A stretch of 64,000 bases of DNA from Skermanella sp. TT6. Its GTDB lineage: Bacteria > Pseudomonadota > Alphaproteobacteria > Azospirillales > Azospirillaceae. The position numbers and the translations under genes are program-made. This document shows, piece after piece, positions 32,997-40,996 of the stretch. The DNA is taken from contig NZ_CP067420.1 of the NCBI RefSeq assembly GCF_016653635.2, positions 303,501 to 367,500 on the forward strand, given 5' to 3'. The notes under the pieces were generated by a model, which saw nothing but the letters and a program-made list of their open reading frames with translations, had not been told where the DNA came from and did not search any database. Positions within the stretch are counted from its first letter, which is position 1, and each line of letters opens with the position of its first letter.

Positions 32997-35948
32997 AAAT
33001 CAAAACGAGTTTCAGCCCGCCGGGGCGAGGGAGAGAAGCTGGTGCGCGACACGGGACTTGCCAGGAGGCTGCAGGGCGCGATCGAGGGCGAGGTTCTATT
33101 TGGGGCTTTCGACCGCGGGCGCTATGCCACCGACGCGTCGATCTACCAGGTCCAGCCGATCGGCGTGGTGGTCCCGCGCACGGTCGCGGACGTCGCGGCG
33201 ACCCTGGAAATCGCCCGGGAGCAGGGCGTGCCGGTGCTGCCGCGCGGCGGCGGCACCTCCCAGAACGGCCAGACCGTGGGCGAGGCGCTGGTGGTCGATG
33301 TCAGCCGGCACCTGAACGCCATCGCGGAATTCGACGTGGAGGCGCGCCGGGTCGCGGTGGAGCCGGGCATCGTTCTGGACAAGCTCAATACCTTCCTCCG
33401 CAAGAACGGCCTATTCTTCCCGGTCGAGCCGTCCACGGCCAGCCGCTGCACGATCGGCGGCATGGCGGGCAACAATTCCTGCGGGGCGCGCTCGCTCCGC
33501 TACGGCAAGATGGTCGACAACGTGCTGTCGATCGACGCGATCCTGCCCGACGGGGAGGCGATGCGCTTCGGCCCGGTGCCGGGCAATCCCGACGCGGCGG
33601 CCGGGTCTCCCGGGTTCCTGGACCTGGTCCGGAGGGTGCGCGCCGTGGCGGGGCGCGAGGCGGCGGAGGTCGAGGCCCGCTTCCCCAAGGTCCAGCGCCG
33701 GGTCGGCGGCTACAACCTGGACAGCGTCGTGCCGGGCGACGGGTTGGGCGGCAACAACATGGCCCATCTGCTGGTAGGGTCCGAAGGCACGCTGGCCTTC
33801 ACCACGCGGGTCGAACTGGAGGTCCAGCCGGTGCCGACGCACCGGGTGCTGGGCGTCTGCCATTTCCCGACCTTCCGCTCGGCGATGGTCGCGACCAAGC
33901 ATCTGGTGGAGCTGGGGCCGGTCGCGGTCGAGCTGGTGGACCGCAACATCATCGAGCTGGGCCGCGCGATCCCGCAGTTCAACGCCACGCTGGGCAGGTT
34001 CGTGCGCGGCGAGCCCGATTCGCTGCTGCTGGTCGAGTTCGCCGGCGCCGAGCGGGATTCGCTGGTGCGGGAGCTGAAGCGGCTGGACCAGGCCATGGCC
34101 GACCTGGGCTTTCCCGACGCCGTGGTGGAGGTGGTCGATCCGGTGCAGCAGCGCTCGATCTGGGAGGTGCGCGAGGCCGGGCTGAACATCATGATGTCCA
34201 TGAAGGGCGACGGCAAGCCGGTCTCCTTCATCGAGGACTGCGCGGTGCCGTTGGAGCATCTGGCCGACTATACCGACGGGCTGAACGAGGTCTTCGCCCG
34301 GCACGGCACGACCGGCACCTGGTACGCCCATGCCTCCGTCGGGTGCCTGCACGTCCGCCCGATCCTGAACCTGAAGGAGGCCGACGGCGCGCGCAGGATG
34401 CGGGCCATCGCGGAGGAGGCCTTCGCGCTGGTGCGGGCCTACAAGGGGTCCCATTCGGGCGAGCACGGCGACGGGATCTCCCGCTCGGAGTTCCACGAGA
34501 GCATGTTCGGCACGCGGCTGGTCCGGGCCTTCGAGGAGATCAAGGACACGTTCGACCCGAAGGGGATGATGAACCCCGGCAAGATCGTCCGGGCGCCGCG
34601 CATGGACGACCGCACGCTGTTCCGCTACGGGCCGGATTACGCGCCCCAACCTCTGGAGCCGGCGCTGGACTGGTCCGACTGGGGCGGCTGGTCGCGCGCG
34701 GTGGAGATGTGCAACAACAACGGCACCTGCCGGAAGTCCAACCCCGGGGTGATGTGCCCTTCGTTCAGGGCAACCCAGGACGAGAAGCACGTGACGCGCG
34801 GGCGGGCCAACTCGCTGCGGCTGGCGCTGACCGGCCAGCTCGGGCCGGACGCGCTGGTCTCGGACGAGATGTACGAGACCATGGACCTGTGCGTGAGCTG
34901 CAAGGGCTGCAAGCGCGAATGCCCCACCGGCGTGGACATGGCGCGGATGAAGATCGAGTTCCTGCACCATTACCGCAAGCGCCACGGCCTGCGGCCGATG
35001 GACAGGCTGGTCGCGTTCCTGCCGCGCTACGCCGCCAAGGCGGCCCGGTTGGGCGGCGTCGCCGGCCTGCGCGACCGGGTGCCGGCGCTGGCCCGGCTGA
35101 GCGAGCGGATGCTGGGCTTCAGCGCCCGGCGCAGCCTGCCGGCGTGGCGGCGCGACTGGTTCCGGGCCGACGAGACCGGGCGCAATCCCGGCGGGCCGGA
35201 GGTCGTGCTGCTGGCCGACACCTTCGACACCTATTTCGAGCCGGAGAACCTGCGGGCGGCGCGGGCCGTGCTGGAGGCCGGCGGCTATCGGGTGCGGACC
35301 GCGCGCGCCGGCGGCGAGAGCCGGCCGCTGTGCTGCGGACGGACCTTCCTGGCTTCCGGTTTGGTGGAGGAGGCGCGGACCGAGGCCCGGCGGACGGTCG
35401 CGGCGCTGGCCCCCTTCGTGGCGCGGGGCGTGCCGGTGATCGGGCTGGAGCCGAGCTGCCTGCTGACGCTGCGCGACGAGTTCAAGGCGCTGCTGCCGGG
35501 GGAGGATACCGACGCGCTGGCCGGACAGGCGCTGCTGCTGGAGGAGTTCCTGGCGCGGGAGGACGCGGCGGGCCGGCTGAAGCTGCCGCTGAAACCGCTG
35601 GCCGCCAAGCGCGCCCTGGTCCACGGCCACTGCCACCAGAAGGCTTTCGGGGCCATGGGCGCCGTCGAGAAGGCCCTGCGGCTGGTGCCGGGGCTGGAGG
35701 TCGAGGTCATCGACAGCGGCTGTTGCGGCATGGCGGGGGCTTTCGGCTTCGACGCGAAGCATTATGATGTGTCCATGAAGATGGCCGAGCTTTCCCTCCT
35801 GCCGGCGGTCCGGGCGGCCGACGCGGAGACCCTGATCGTCGCCGACGGCACCAGCTGCCGTCACCAGATCCACGACGGCGCCCGGCGCTCCGCGATCCAT
35901 GTCGCGCGGGTGCTCGAGCAGGCGCTTGGACAGGAGGCGCGGGCATGA
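32988..35948 (+). CDS. FAD-linked / Fe-S oxidoreductase, D-2-hydroxyacid dehydrogenase type
   Basis: The 986-residue protein fuses an FAD_binding_4 domain (PRGGGTSQNGQTVGEAL; TIGGMAGNNSCGARSLRYG), an FAD-oxidase C domain (SFIEDCAVPLEHLADYT; HASVGCLHVRPILNL; SGEHGDGISRSEFH), a two-cluster ferredoxin part (CVSCKGCKRECPTGVDM) and two CCG domains (LEPSCLLTLRDEF, HGHCHQKAFG, DSGCCGMAGAFGF). This layout is that of membrane-associated D-lactate/2-hydroxyglutarate-like dehydrogenases passing electrons to quinone. The substrate is not certain. The start could be ATG 32967, ATG 32988 or GTG 33042; the last has a good GAGGGAGA site and lies after the AT-rich promoter, so it deserves attention. Confidence 0.92.
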   Translation: MNAKSKRVSARRGEGEKLVRDTGLARRLQGAIEGEVLFGAFDRGRYATDASIYQVQPIGVVVPRTVADVAATLEIAREQGVPVLPRGGGTSQNGQTVGEALVVDVSRHLNAIAEFDVEARRVAVEPGIVLDKLNTFLRKNGLFFPVEPSTASRCTIGGMAGNNSCGARSLRYGKMVDNVLSIDAILPDGEAMRFGPVPGNPDAAAGSPGFLDLVRRVRAVAGREAAEVEARFPKVQRRVGGYNLDSVVPGDGLGGNNMAHLLVGSEGTLAFTTRVELEVQPVPTHRVLGVCHFPTFRSAMVATKHLVELGPVAVELVDRNIIELGRAIPQFNATLGRFVRGEPDSLLLVEFAGAERDSLVRELKRLDQAMADLGFPDAVVEVVDPVQQRSIWEVREAGLNIMMSMKGDGKPVSFIEDCAVPLEHLADYTDGLNEVFARHGTTGTWYAHASVGCLHVRPILNLKEADGARRMRAIAEEAFALVRAYKGSHSGEHGDGISRSEFHESMFGTRLVRAFEEIKDTFDPKGMMNPGKIVRAPRMDDRTLFRYGPDYAPQPLEPALDWSDWGGWSRAVEMCNNNGTCRKSNPGVMCPSFRATQDEKHVTRGRANSLRLALTGQLGPDALVSDEMYETMDLCVSCKGCKRECPTGVDMARMKIEFLHHYRKRHGLRPMDRLVAFLPRYAAKAARLGGVAGLRDRVPALARLSERMLGFSARRSLPAWRRDWFRADETGRNPGGPEVVLLADTFDTYFEPENLRAARAVLEAGGYRVRTARAGGESRPLCCGRTFLASGLVEEARTEARRTVAALAPFVARGVPVIGLEPSCLLTLRDEFKALLPGEDTDALAGQALLLEEFLAREDAAGRLKLPLKPLAAKRALVHGHCHQKAFGAMGAVEKALRLVPGLEVEVIDSGCCGMAGAFGFDAKHYDVSMKMAELSLLPAVRAADAETLIVADGTSCRHQIHDGARRSAIHVARVLEQALGQEARA

Positions 35949-36619
35949 CCGATGCGCTGATGGAACCGGCGGGCCGCATCGCGCGGCGCTCGCTCCACGA
36001 CGAGGTGGTCGAGCGGGTGCGCGGGCTGGTGCTGGAGGGCGAGCTGGCGCCCGGCAGCCGGGTTCCGGAAAAGCAGCTGTGCGAGCAGTTCGGCATCTCG
36101 CGCACGCCGCTGCGCGAGGCGCTGAAGGTCCTGGCCTCCGAAGGGCTGCTGGAGCTGCTGCCCAACCGCGGCGCCGTGGTGACCAAGCTGACCGCCCGGG
36201 ACGTGGACGAGATGTTCGAGGTGATGGGCGCGCTGGAGGCGCTGTCGGGCGAACTGGCCTGCGCCCGGATCGACGATGCCGGGATATCGTCGATCCGCGC
36301 GATCCATGAGCGCATGGTCGAGCATTACCGGCGGGGCGAGCTGCCGGACTATTTCCGGCTGAACCAGCGCATCCACGAGGGCATCATGGACGCGTCCGGC
36401 AACGCCACGCTGCGCACCCTGTACGACGGTCTCGCCACCCGCATCCGCCGCGCCCGCTACATGGCGAACATGTCGGACGCCCGGTGGAAGCAGGCGGTGG
36501 ACGAGCACGAGGAGATCCTGGCGCTCCTGGAGCGCCGCGACGGCCCGGCCCTGGGCGCGGCGCTGCGGCGGCACCTGAGCAACAAGTGCGAGGTCGTGAA
36601 GGCGGCGTTCACGGATTAG
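35945..36619 (+). CDS. GntR-family regulator, FCD subfamily
   Basis: The ATG overlaps the stop of the oxidoreductase gene by 4 bp, so the two are translationally coupled. The 224-residue protein has a GntR winged helix (about 15-80: LHDEVVERVRGLVLEGELAP, CEQFGISRTPLREALKVLA, NRGAVVTKLT) and an FCD domain (about 90-215) with metal-binding His in NQRIHEGIMDA, VDEHEEILAL and RRHLSNK. Members sense small organic acids such as lactate, glycolate or sugar acids. It most likely controls its own operon and the divergent aminotransferase. Confidence 0.93.
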   Translation: MTDALMEPAGRIARRSLHDEVVERVRGLVLEGELAPGSRVPEKQLCEQFGISRTPLREALKVLASEGLLELLPNRGAVVTKLTARDVDEMFEVMGALEALSGELACARIDDAGISSIRAIHERMVEHYRRGELPDYFRLNQRIHEGIMDASGNATLRTLYDGLATRIRRARYMANMSDARWKQAVDEHEEILALLERRDGPALGAALRRHLSNKCEVVKAAFTD

Positions 36620-36621
36620 GG

Positions 36622-36638
36622 CCGCAGATGCACGCAGA
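36622..36638. repeat. left arm of a dispersed inverted repeat interrupted by the group II intron
   Basis: CCGCAGATGCACGCAGA is the exact reverse complement of TCTGCGTGCATCTGCGG at 38630-38646. It starts two bases after the GntR stop codon. The element belongs to the same family as 16534-16632. The intron begins where this arm's match ends. Confidence 0.8.
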
Positions 36639-37063
36639 GAGCGCCGGGAGACCGGCAAGGAGTAGCGGGTGAAAGTCCTGTACGGTGAAGGAGTAGCGAT
36701 CCACACCGGCCCCGAGTCATGCGGCGGCGGTCGTGAGGCCGACGGCGAAGCGTTGACAGGGGGGCGCATAGGCCAGCCATTGAGCCGCGTAAGAATCTCG
36801 ATCCCGGATGCCGACAGGGTTCTGTGCCTGGAAGGCGATACGGCGGGGCGCGTCATGCGAGCACCCCGGCGGTCCGGCGTGGTCAGAGACCCTGGCATGT
36901 GCGGACGCTCCTCGAGCGGGAACCGGGAGATCTTCGGCGTGACCACGGGCCGATGGCCTGGCGGTCCGCACCGGGAAGGCGAGGAGCCGTAGCCGGTGAT
37001 GCACGCGCCGAAGAGGTATCGCCTTCGGCGTTAGCTAAAGCTCCAGACCCATCCATAGTACCT

Positions 37064-38545
37064 GTGAAACCGGCGAACGCGGACGCGGAGCCGGTGGAGG
37101 GAAGGGGTGGGGCCGAGGGGAATGCGTCTCCGCCGCACACGGGCCGGGCTCAGGACCGGGCACCCGTGCTCTCGGGGCTGGAGCGCATACGTCAAGCGGC
37201 ACGGGAGCGAAAGGAGGAGCGGTTCACCACCCTTCTGACGCACGTGGATACCGACCTGCTGCGCTTTGCCTATCGGGCATTGAAGCGGGACGCGGCTCCG
37301 GGTGTGGACGGAATGACGTGGCGGGAGTACGCGGAGGGGCTGGAGGAACGGCTGGCGGACCTGAAGGACCGCGTGCATTCCGGCCGCTACCGGGCGCATC
37401 CGTCACGCCGGCATCTCATCCCCAAGCCGGACGGCCGGATGCGGCCGCTCGGGATCGCGGCGCTGGAGGACAAGATCGTCCAGCGGGCGCTGGTGGAGGT
37501 GCTGAACGCCATCTACGAGGAAGACTTCCTCGGCTTCTCCTACGGCTTCCGGCCGGGACGGGGGCAGCACGACGCGCTCGACGCGTTGGCGGTGGCGATC
37601 GGCGAGTGCCGGGTGAACTGGATCCTGGATGCAGACATCCGGGCGTTCTTCGACAGCATCGACCACATGTGGATGATGCGGTTCCTGGAACACCGGATCG
37701 GCGATGCCCGCGTCCTGCGGCTGATCCGCAAGTGGCTGACGGTCGGCGTGGTGGACGAGACGGGGAAACGGCAGCCGGCGACGGCCGGCAGCCCGCAAGG
37801 GGCGGTGGCATCGCCGCTGCTGGCCAACGTCTATCTCCACTACGTCTACGACCTGTGGGTCCGGCAGTGGCGCCAGCGCCACGCGACCGGGACCATGGCC
37901 GTGGTGCGCTACGCCGACGACACCGTCGTCGGGTTCGAGCACCGGTCGGACGCCGAGCGGTTCCTCGCGGATCTGCGGGAGCGCCTGGCGCGGTTCGCCC
38001 TGGAACTGAACGCCGACAAGACCCGCCTGATCGAGTTCGGCCGGCAGGCAGCTGCCGACCGGGCCAGGCGCGGCGCGGGCAAACCGGAGACCTTCGACTT
38101 CCTGGGCTTCACCCACATCTGTGGGCGGTCCCGGCGTGGCGGCTTCCTGCTGAAACGCCAGACCCGGCGCCAGCGCAAGCAGGCCAAGCTCAAGGAAATC
38201 AAGGAGGAACTCCGGCGGCGCCGGCACCAGGGCATCCCGGAGCAAGGCCGGTGGCTGGGACAGGTGATGAGCGGCTTCTACGCCTACTTCGCCGTCCCGA
38301 CCAACTACCGGGCCCTTGCCAACCTGCGCTACCATGTCGGCGTCCTGTGGATGAGGGCGCTGCGCCGGCGCAGCCAGAAGGACAAGACACCGTGGGAAAA
38401 GCTCACGCGCCTTGCCGATCACTGGCTGCCACGGCCGCGCATCATCCATCCCTGGCCCGGAAACCGCTTTCGCGTCAAACACCCAAGGTGGGAGCCGGAT
38501 GCCTTAATCGGGCACGTCCGGTTCTGTGCGGGGGGCGCCCGGTAA
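37064..38545 (+). CDS. ltrA: group II intron reverse transcriptase/maturase
   Basis: The start is best placed at GTG 37064, giving 493 residues; an in-frame ATG at 36824 would cross domain I. The RT blocks are intact: LKRDAAPGVDGMTWREYAEG, RRHLIPKPDGRMRPLGIA, ALEDKIVQRALVEVLNAIYE, FSYGFRPGRGQHDALDAL, ILDADIRAFFDSIDH, SPQGAVASPLLANVYL, and the catalytic VVRYADDTVVGFEH. ETFDFLGFTHICG and a basic thumb (LKRQTRRQRKQAKLKEIKEE) lead to the maturase domain X (GRWLGQVMSGFYAYFAVPTN). No C-terminal HNH endonuclease is seen. The last codons run through the domain V RNA. It splices the intron RNA and mediates retrohoming. Confidence 0.95.
   Translation: MKPANADAEPVEGRGGAEGNASPPHTGRAQDRAPVLSGLERIRQAARERKEERFTTLLTHVDTDLLRFAYRALKRDAAPGVDGMTWREYAEGLEERLADLKDRVHSGRYRAHPSRRHLIPKPDGRMRPLGIAALEDKIVQRALVEVLNAIYEEDFLGFSYGFRPGRGQHDALDALAVAIGECRVNWILDADIRAFFDSIDHMWMMRFLEHRIGDARVLRLIRKWLTVGVVDETGKRQPATAGSPQGAVASPLLANVYLHYVYDLWVRQWRQRHATGTMAVVRYADDTVVGFEHRSDAERFLADLRERLARFALELNADKTRLIEFGRQAAADRARRGAGKPETFDFLGFTHICGRSRRGGFLLKRQTRRQRKQAKLKEIKEELRRRRHQGIPEQGRWLGQVMSGFYAYFAVPTNYRALANLRYHVGVLWMRALRRRSQKDKTPWEKLTRLADHWLPRPRIIHPWPGNRFRVKHPRWEPDALIGHVRFCAGGAR
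38492..38524 (+). ncRNA. group II intron domain V
   Basis: GAGCCGGA and TCCGGTTC close the lower stem, TGCC pairs with GGGCA above it, and the CG between the two right-hand strands is the expected 2-nt bulge. The catalytic AGC triad is present near the 5' end. It overlaps the last codons of the maturase gene. Confidence 0.9.
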
Positions 38546-38618
38546 CGGGCGCCCCTACCGCGATTAGGCTCCGATGCCGGACACGCTTGCCGGCCACCGG
38601 CGCCGATCCGGGACTCCT

Positions 38619-38646
38619 ATCTGAGTTCATCTGCGTGCATCTGCGG
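38619..38646. repeat. right arm of the dispersed inverted repeat flanking the intron
   Basis: The arm starts ATCTGAGTTCATCTGCGTGC and ends ATCTGCGG. Its last 17 bases match the left arm at 36622-36638 in reverse, and its full length matches the family seen at 16534-16632. About 60 bp of 3' flank separate it from the intron end. Confidence 0.8.
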
Positions 38647-38756
38647 CTAGGAAAGGAGAAGTCCGCCCCGCGTCACCGCACCGCATGGACCGGCGCGTGC
38701 AGAACCGCGATGGATTGCCCGCCGGGCATGCCCCGGCATGCGGCAAGGGGCGGGGC

Positions 38757-39623
38757 ATGGCGAACAGTTACGACGCGACGGTCAAGGAACTGGTCTGGGC
38801 CGGGGCGCCTGCACTGCTGAGGATGCTGGCCGGCGCCCGGGTCGCCGGCTTCCTGTCGGCCGAGTTCTCCTCCGTGCGCCAGCGCCGCCCGGACATGGTC
38901 GCCGAGCTGGACGGCGGCGGCCTGTTCCACATGGAGTTCCAGGTCGGCCGCGAGGACATGGCCTGGCGCATGTTGGAATACTACGCCCTGATCTCCCGGC
39001 ACCATGGCGGCGTCCCGGTGACCCAGCTGGTGCTCCATCTCGGCGAGCGCGGCGAGGACGGCCCGCCCGGCATCCGCCACCCCAACCTGAACTTCCGCTA
39101 CGAGGTGCGCTACATCGCCGACCTGGATGCCGGGCCGCTGCTCGACAGCCCGGCGCCGGAGGACGCGGTGCTGGCAATCCTGTGCCGATGCGACGATATT
39201 AGGGAGCGCGTGCGCCGCATCCTGGCCCGCCTGGCCCCGCTGCCCCGGCGCGAGCGCGCGGACGCCGCGGCCAAGCTGCTGATCCTGTCCCAGTTGCGCA
39301 GGGCGACCCCGGTCGTCAAGGAGGAGTTGGAGACCATGGCGATCCAGTTCAACATCAAGGAACACCCCTACCTCAGCGAGATCTTCGCCCAGGGACTGGC
39401 GGAGGGCGAGGCCAAGGGACGTGAGGAGGGCGAGGCCAAGGGCCGGGCGGAAGCGCTTCTCCGGCTGGTCGAGCGCCGCCGCGTCATCGTGCCGGAGGAG
39501 GCCGAGCGCCGCATCCGGGCGGCGACGGTCGCCGATCTCGACCGCTGGCTCGACGCCGTCCTCGACGCAACCGACCTCACCGCCGACAGTCTCGACGCCA
39601 TCCTGGCGGCGCCGCGCCACTGA
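38757..39623 (+). CDS. Rpn-family (PD-(D/E)XK) recombination-promoting nuclease/putative transposase
   Basis: I place the start at ATG 38757 after AAGGGGCGGGG; 288 residues. The N-terminal part (about 1-200) is a YhgA-like/Rpn PD-(D/E)XK fold with LSAEFSSVRQRRPDMVAEL and HMEFQVGREDMAWRMLEYYA, which supply the Asp and Glu-x-Gln of the site. A charged, repetitive Lys/Glu/Gly linker (GLAEGEAKGREEGEAKG, about residues 210-230) leads to a small helical C-terminal end of the DUF4351 type. Rpn proteins cleave DNA and promote RecA-independent recombination; they are often in multiple copies. Its place beside the group II intron marks a small mobile-DNA spot. Confidence 0.82.
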   Translation: MANSYDATVKELVWAGAPALLRMLAGARVAGFLSAEFSSVRQRRPDMVAELDGGGLFHMEFQVGREDMAWRMLEYYALISRHHGGVPVTQLVLHLGERGEDGPPGIRHPNLNFRYEVRYIADLDAGPLLDSPAPEDAVLAILCRCDDIRERVRRILARLAPLPRRERADAAAKLLILSQLRRATPVVKEELETMAIQFNIKEHPYLSEIFAQGLAEGEAKGREEGEAKGRAEALLRLVERRRVIVPEEAERRIRAATVADLDRWLDAVLDATDLTADSLDAILAAPRH

Positions 39624-39727
39624 GTCTGCGCGGGGCAAATCGGGACAAAATTTCACACCAAATTTTAACCTTAAGCTCTGTAGGCTGGGCGTATGCCCTT
39701 GCGTTCTCGTGGAAAAGGAATGCGCCT

Positions 39728-40975
39728 ATGAGCCGGACCCGCGTCGCCCTCGTCGCCTCCCTGCTTCTGTTCGCCCCGATGCAGGCATGGGGGCAGACGC
39801 AGGCGGCCTCCGCCGAGGAGATGTCCAGGACCAGGGCGCTGAACCTGTTCAACAGCGTTTTCGCCACTCTGCGGGCCGGGTATGTCGATCAGGTCGATGC
39901 CGACACGCTGGTCGAGGCGGCGGTCGGCGGGCTGCTGTCATCGCTCGATCCCCACTCCAAATACCTCAACCCCGACCGCTACGCGGAGAACAAGGCGCAG
40001 AACAGCGGCGAGTTCGGCGGGGTCGGCGTCGAGATGGCGGTCGAGAACGGGCTGGTGAAGGTGCTGGCGCCGATCGAGGATTCGCCGGCCTTCCGGGCCG
40101 GCGTGCTGGCCGGCGACCTGTTCACCCACATCAACGGCCAGCCGGTCCGCGGCGTCACCCTGAACGAGGCGATGGACCGCATGCGCGGCAGCGTCGGCAC
40201 GCCCCTGACGGTGACGATCCAGCGCGGTCCGGACGGCAAGACCTTCGAGCTGACCCTGGTGCGCGAGATGGTCAAGAGCCCGGCTGTGCGCTGGCGGGCG
40301 GAGGGCACCGTCGGATACATCAAGATCAGCGGTTTCACCCAGCAGACCCAGCCGGGCCTGGAGAAGGCCCTGGCGGCGCTGGACGTGCAGCTGGGCGACC
40401 GGCTGACCGGCTATGTCGTCGATCTGCGCGACAATCCGGGCGGGCTGGTCAAGCAGGCGATCTCGGTTTGCGACAGCTTCCTCGACCAGGGGGAGATCGT
40501 CTCGACGCGCGGCCGCGGCGCGCTGTCGGAACGGCGCTACTGGGCGACTCCCGGCGACCTCGCCCGCGGCAAGCCGATCGTCCTGCTGGTCAACGGCAGG
40601 AGCGCCTCCGCCTCGGAGATCGTCGCGGGCGCCCTGCAGGACCAGCGCCGGGCCGTCGTCCTGGGCAGCCAGACCTTCGGCAAGGGATCGGTCCAGACCA
40701 TCACGCCGCTGTCCAACCGGGGAGCGACCCGGATGACCACGGCGCGCTACTACACGCCGTCGGGCCGCTCGATCCAGGCGCTGGGCATTACGCCGGACGT
40801 CGCCGTCGAGGCGGCGAGGATCACGCCGGTGGGCGCCCGGCAGGAACCGGGCATCCAGGCCGGTGCCAAGCCCGAGGATTACCAGCTCACCCGCGCGCTC
40901 GACATCGTGCGCGGGGCCGCGATGTTCTCGGCGCCGCCGCAGGCCGCTTCCCAGCAGGCGGAGCTGGTGCGCTAG
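39728..40975 (+). CDS. S41 family C-terminal processing peptidase
   Basis: The 415-residue protein has a signal peptide (RVALVASLLLFAPMQAWG), an N-terminal helical part with LLSSLDPHSKYLNP, a PDZ domain (about 90-170: GGVGVEMAVENGLVKVL, GDLFTHINGQPV), and a tail-specific protease core. The core has VVDLRDNPGGLVKQA, catalytic Ser in NGRSASASEIVAGAL and Lys in TFGKGSVQTITPL. It is a CtpA-like periplasmic serine protease that trims or degrades envelope proteins. In many proteobacteria a CtpA works with peptidoglycan enzymes; here an MltB-like transglycosylase gene converges on it. Confidence 0.94.
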   Translation: MSRTRVALVASLLLFAPMQAWGQTQAASAEEMSRTRALNLFNSVFATLRAGYVDQVDADTLVEAAVGGLLSSLDPHSKYLNPDRYAENKAQNSGEFGGVGVEMAVENGLVKVLAPIEDSPAFRAGVLAGDLFTHINGQPVRGVTLNEAMDRMRGSVGTPLTVTIQRGPDGKTFELTLVREMVKSPAVRWRAEGTVGYIKISGFTQQTQPGLEKALAALDVQLGDRLTGYVVDLRDNPGGLVKQAISVCDSFLDQGEIVSTRGRGALSERRYWATPGDLARGKPIVLLVNGRSASASEIVAGALQDQRRAVVLGSQTFGKGSVQTITPLSNRGATRMTTARYYTPSGRSIQALGITPDVAVEAARITPVGARQEPGIQAGAKPEDYQLTRALDIVRGAAMFSAPPQAASQQAELVR

Positions 40976-40996
40976 GCACCGGCCCCGCCCGCTCCC

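Larger units (their letters stand above)
36639..38558 (+). mobile_element. group II intron with maturase gene
   Basis: About 1.92 kb. A structured, non-coding 5' part (about 36639-37063) includes the phrase GGGTGAAAGTCCTGTACGG typical of domain I. The maturase gene follows, then a domain V at 38492-38524 and a domain VI hairpin (GGGCGCCCG-GTAA-CGGGCGCCC, about 38533-38555) ending CTAC. The 5' boundary GAGCG departs from the usual GTGYG at one base, so both ends carry a few bases of uncertainty. Insertion lies inside an inverted repeat between the GntR gene and an Rpn-type gene, so no host gene is split. Confidence 0.88.

Noticed and set aside
36824-37063. An N-terminal extension of the maturase
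   Set aside because: It would translate intron domain I RNA; related maturases start near the GTG at 37064.
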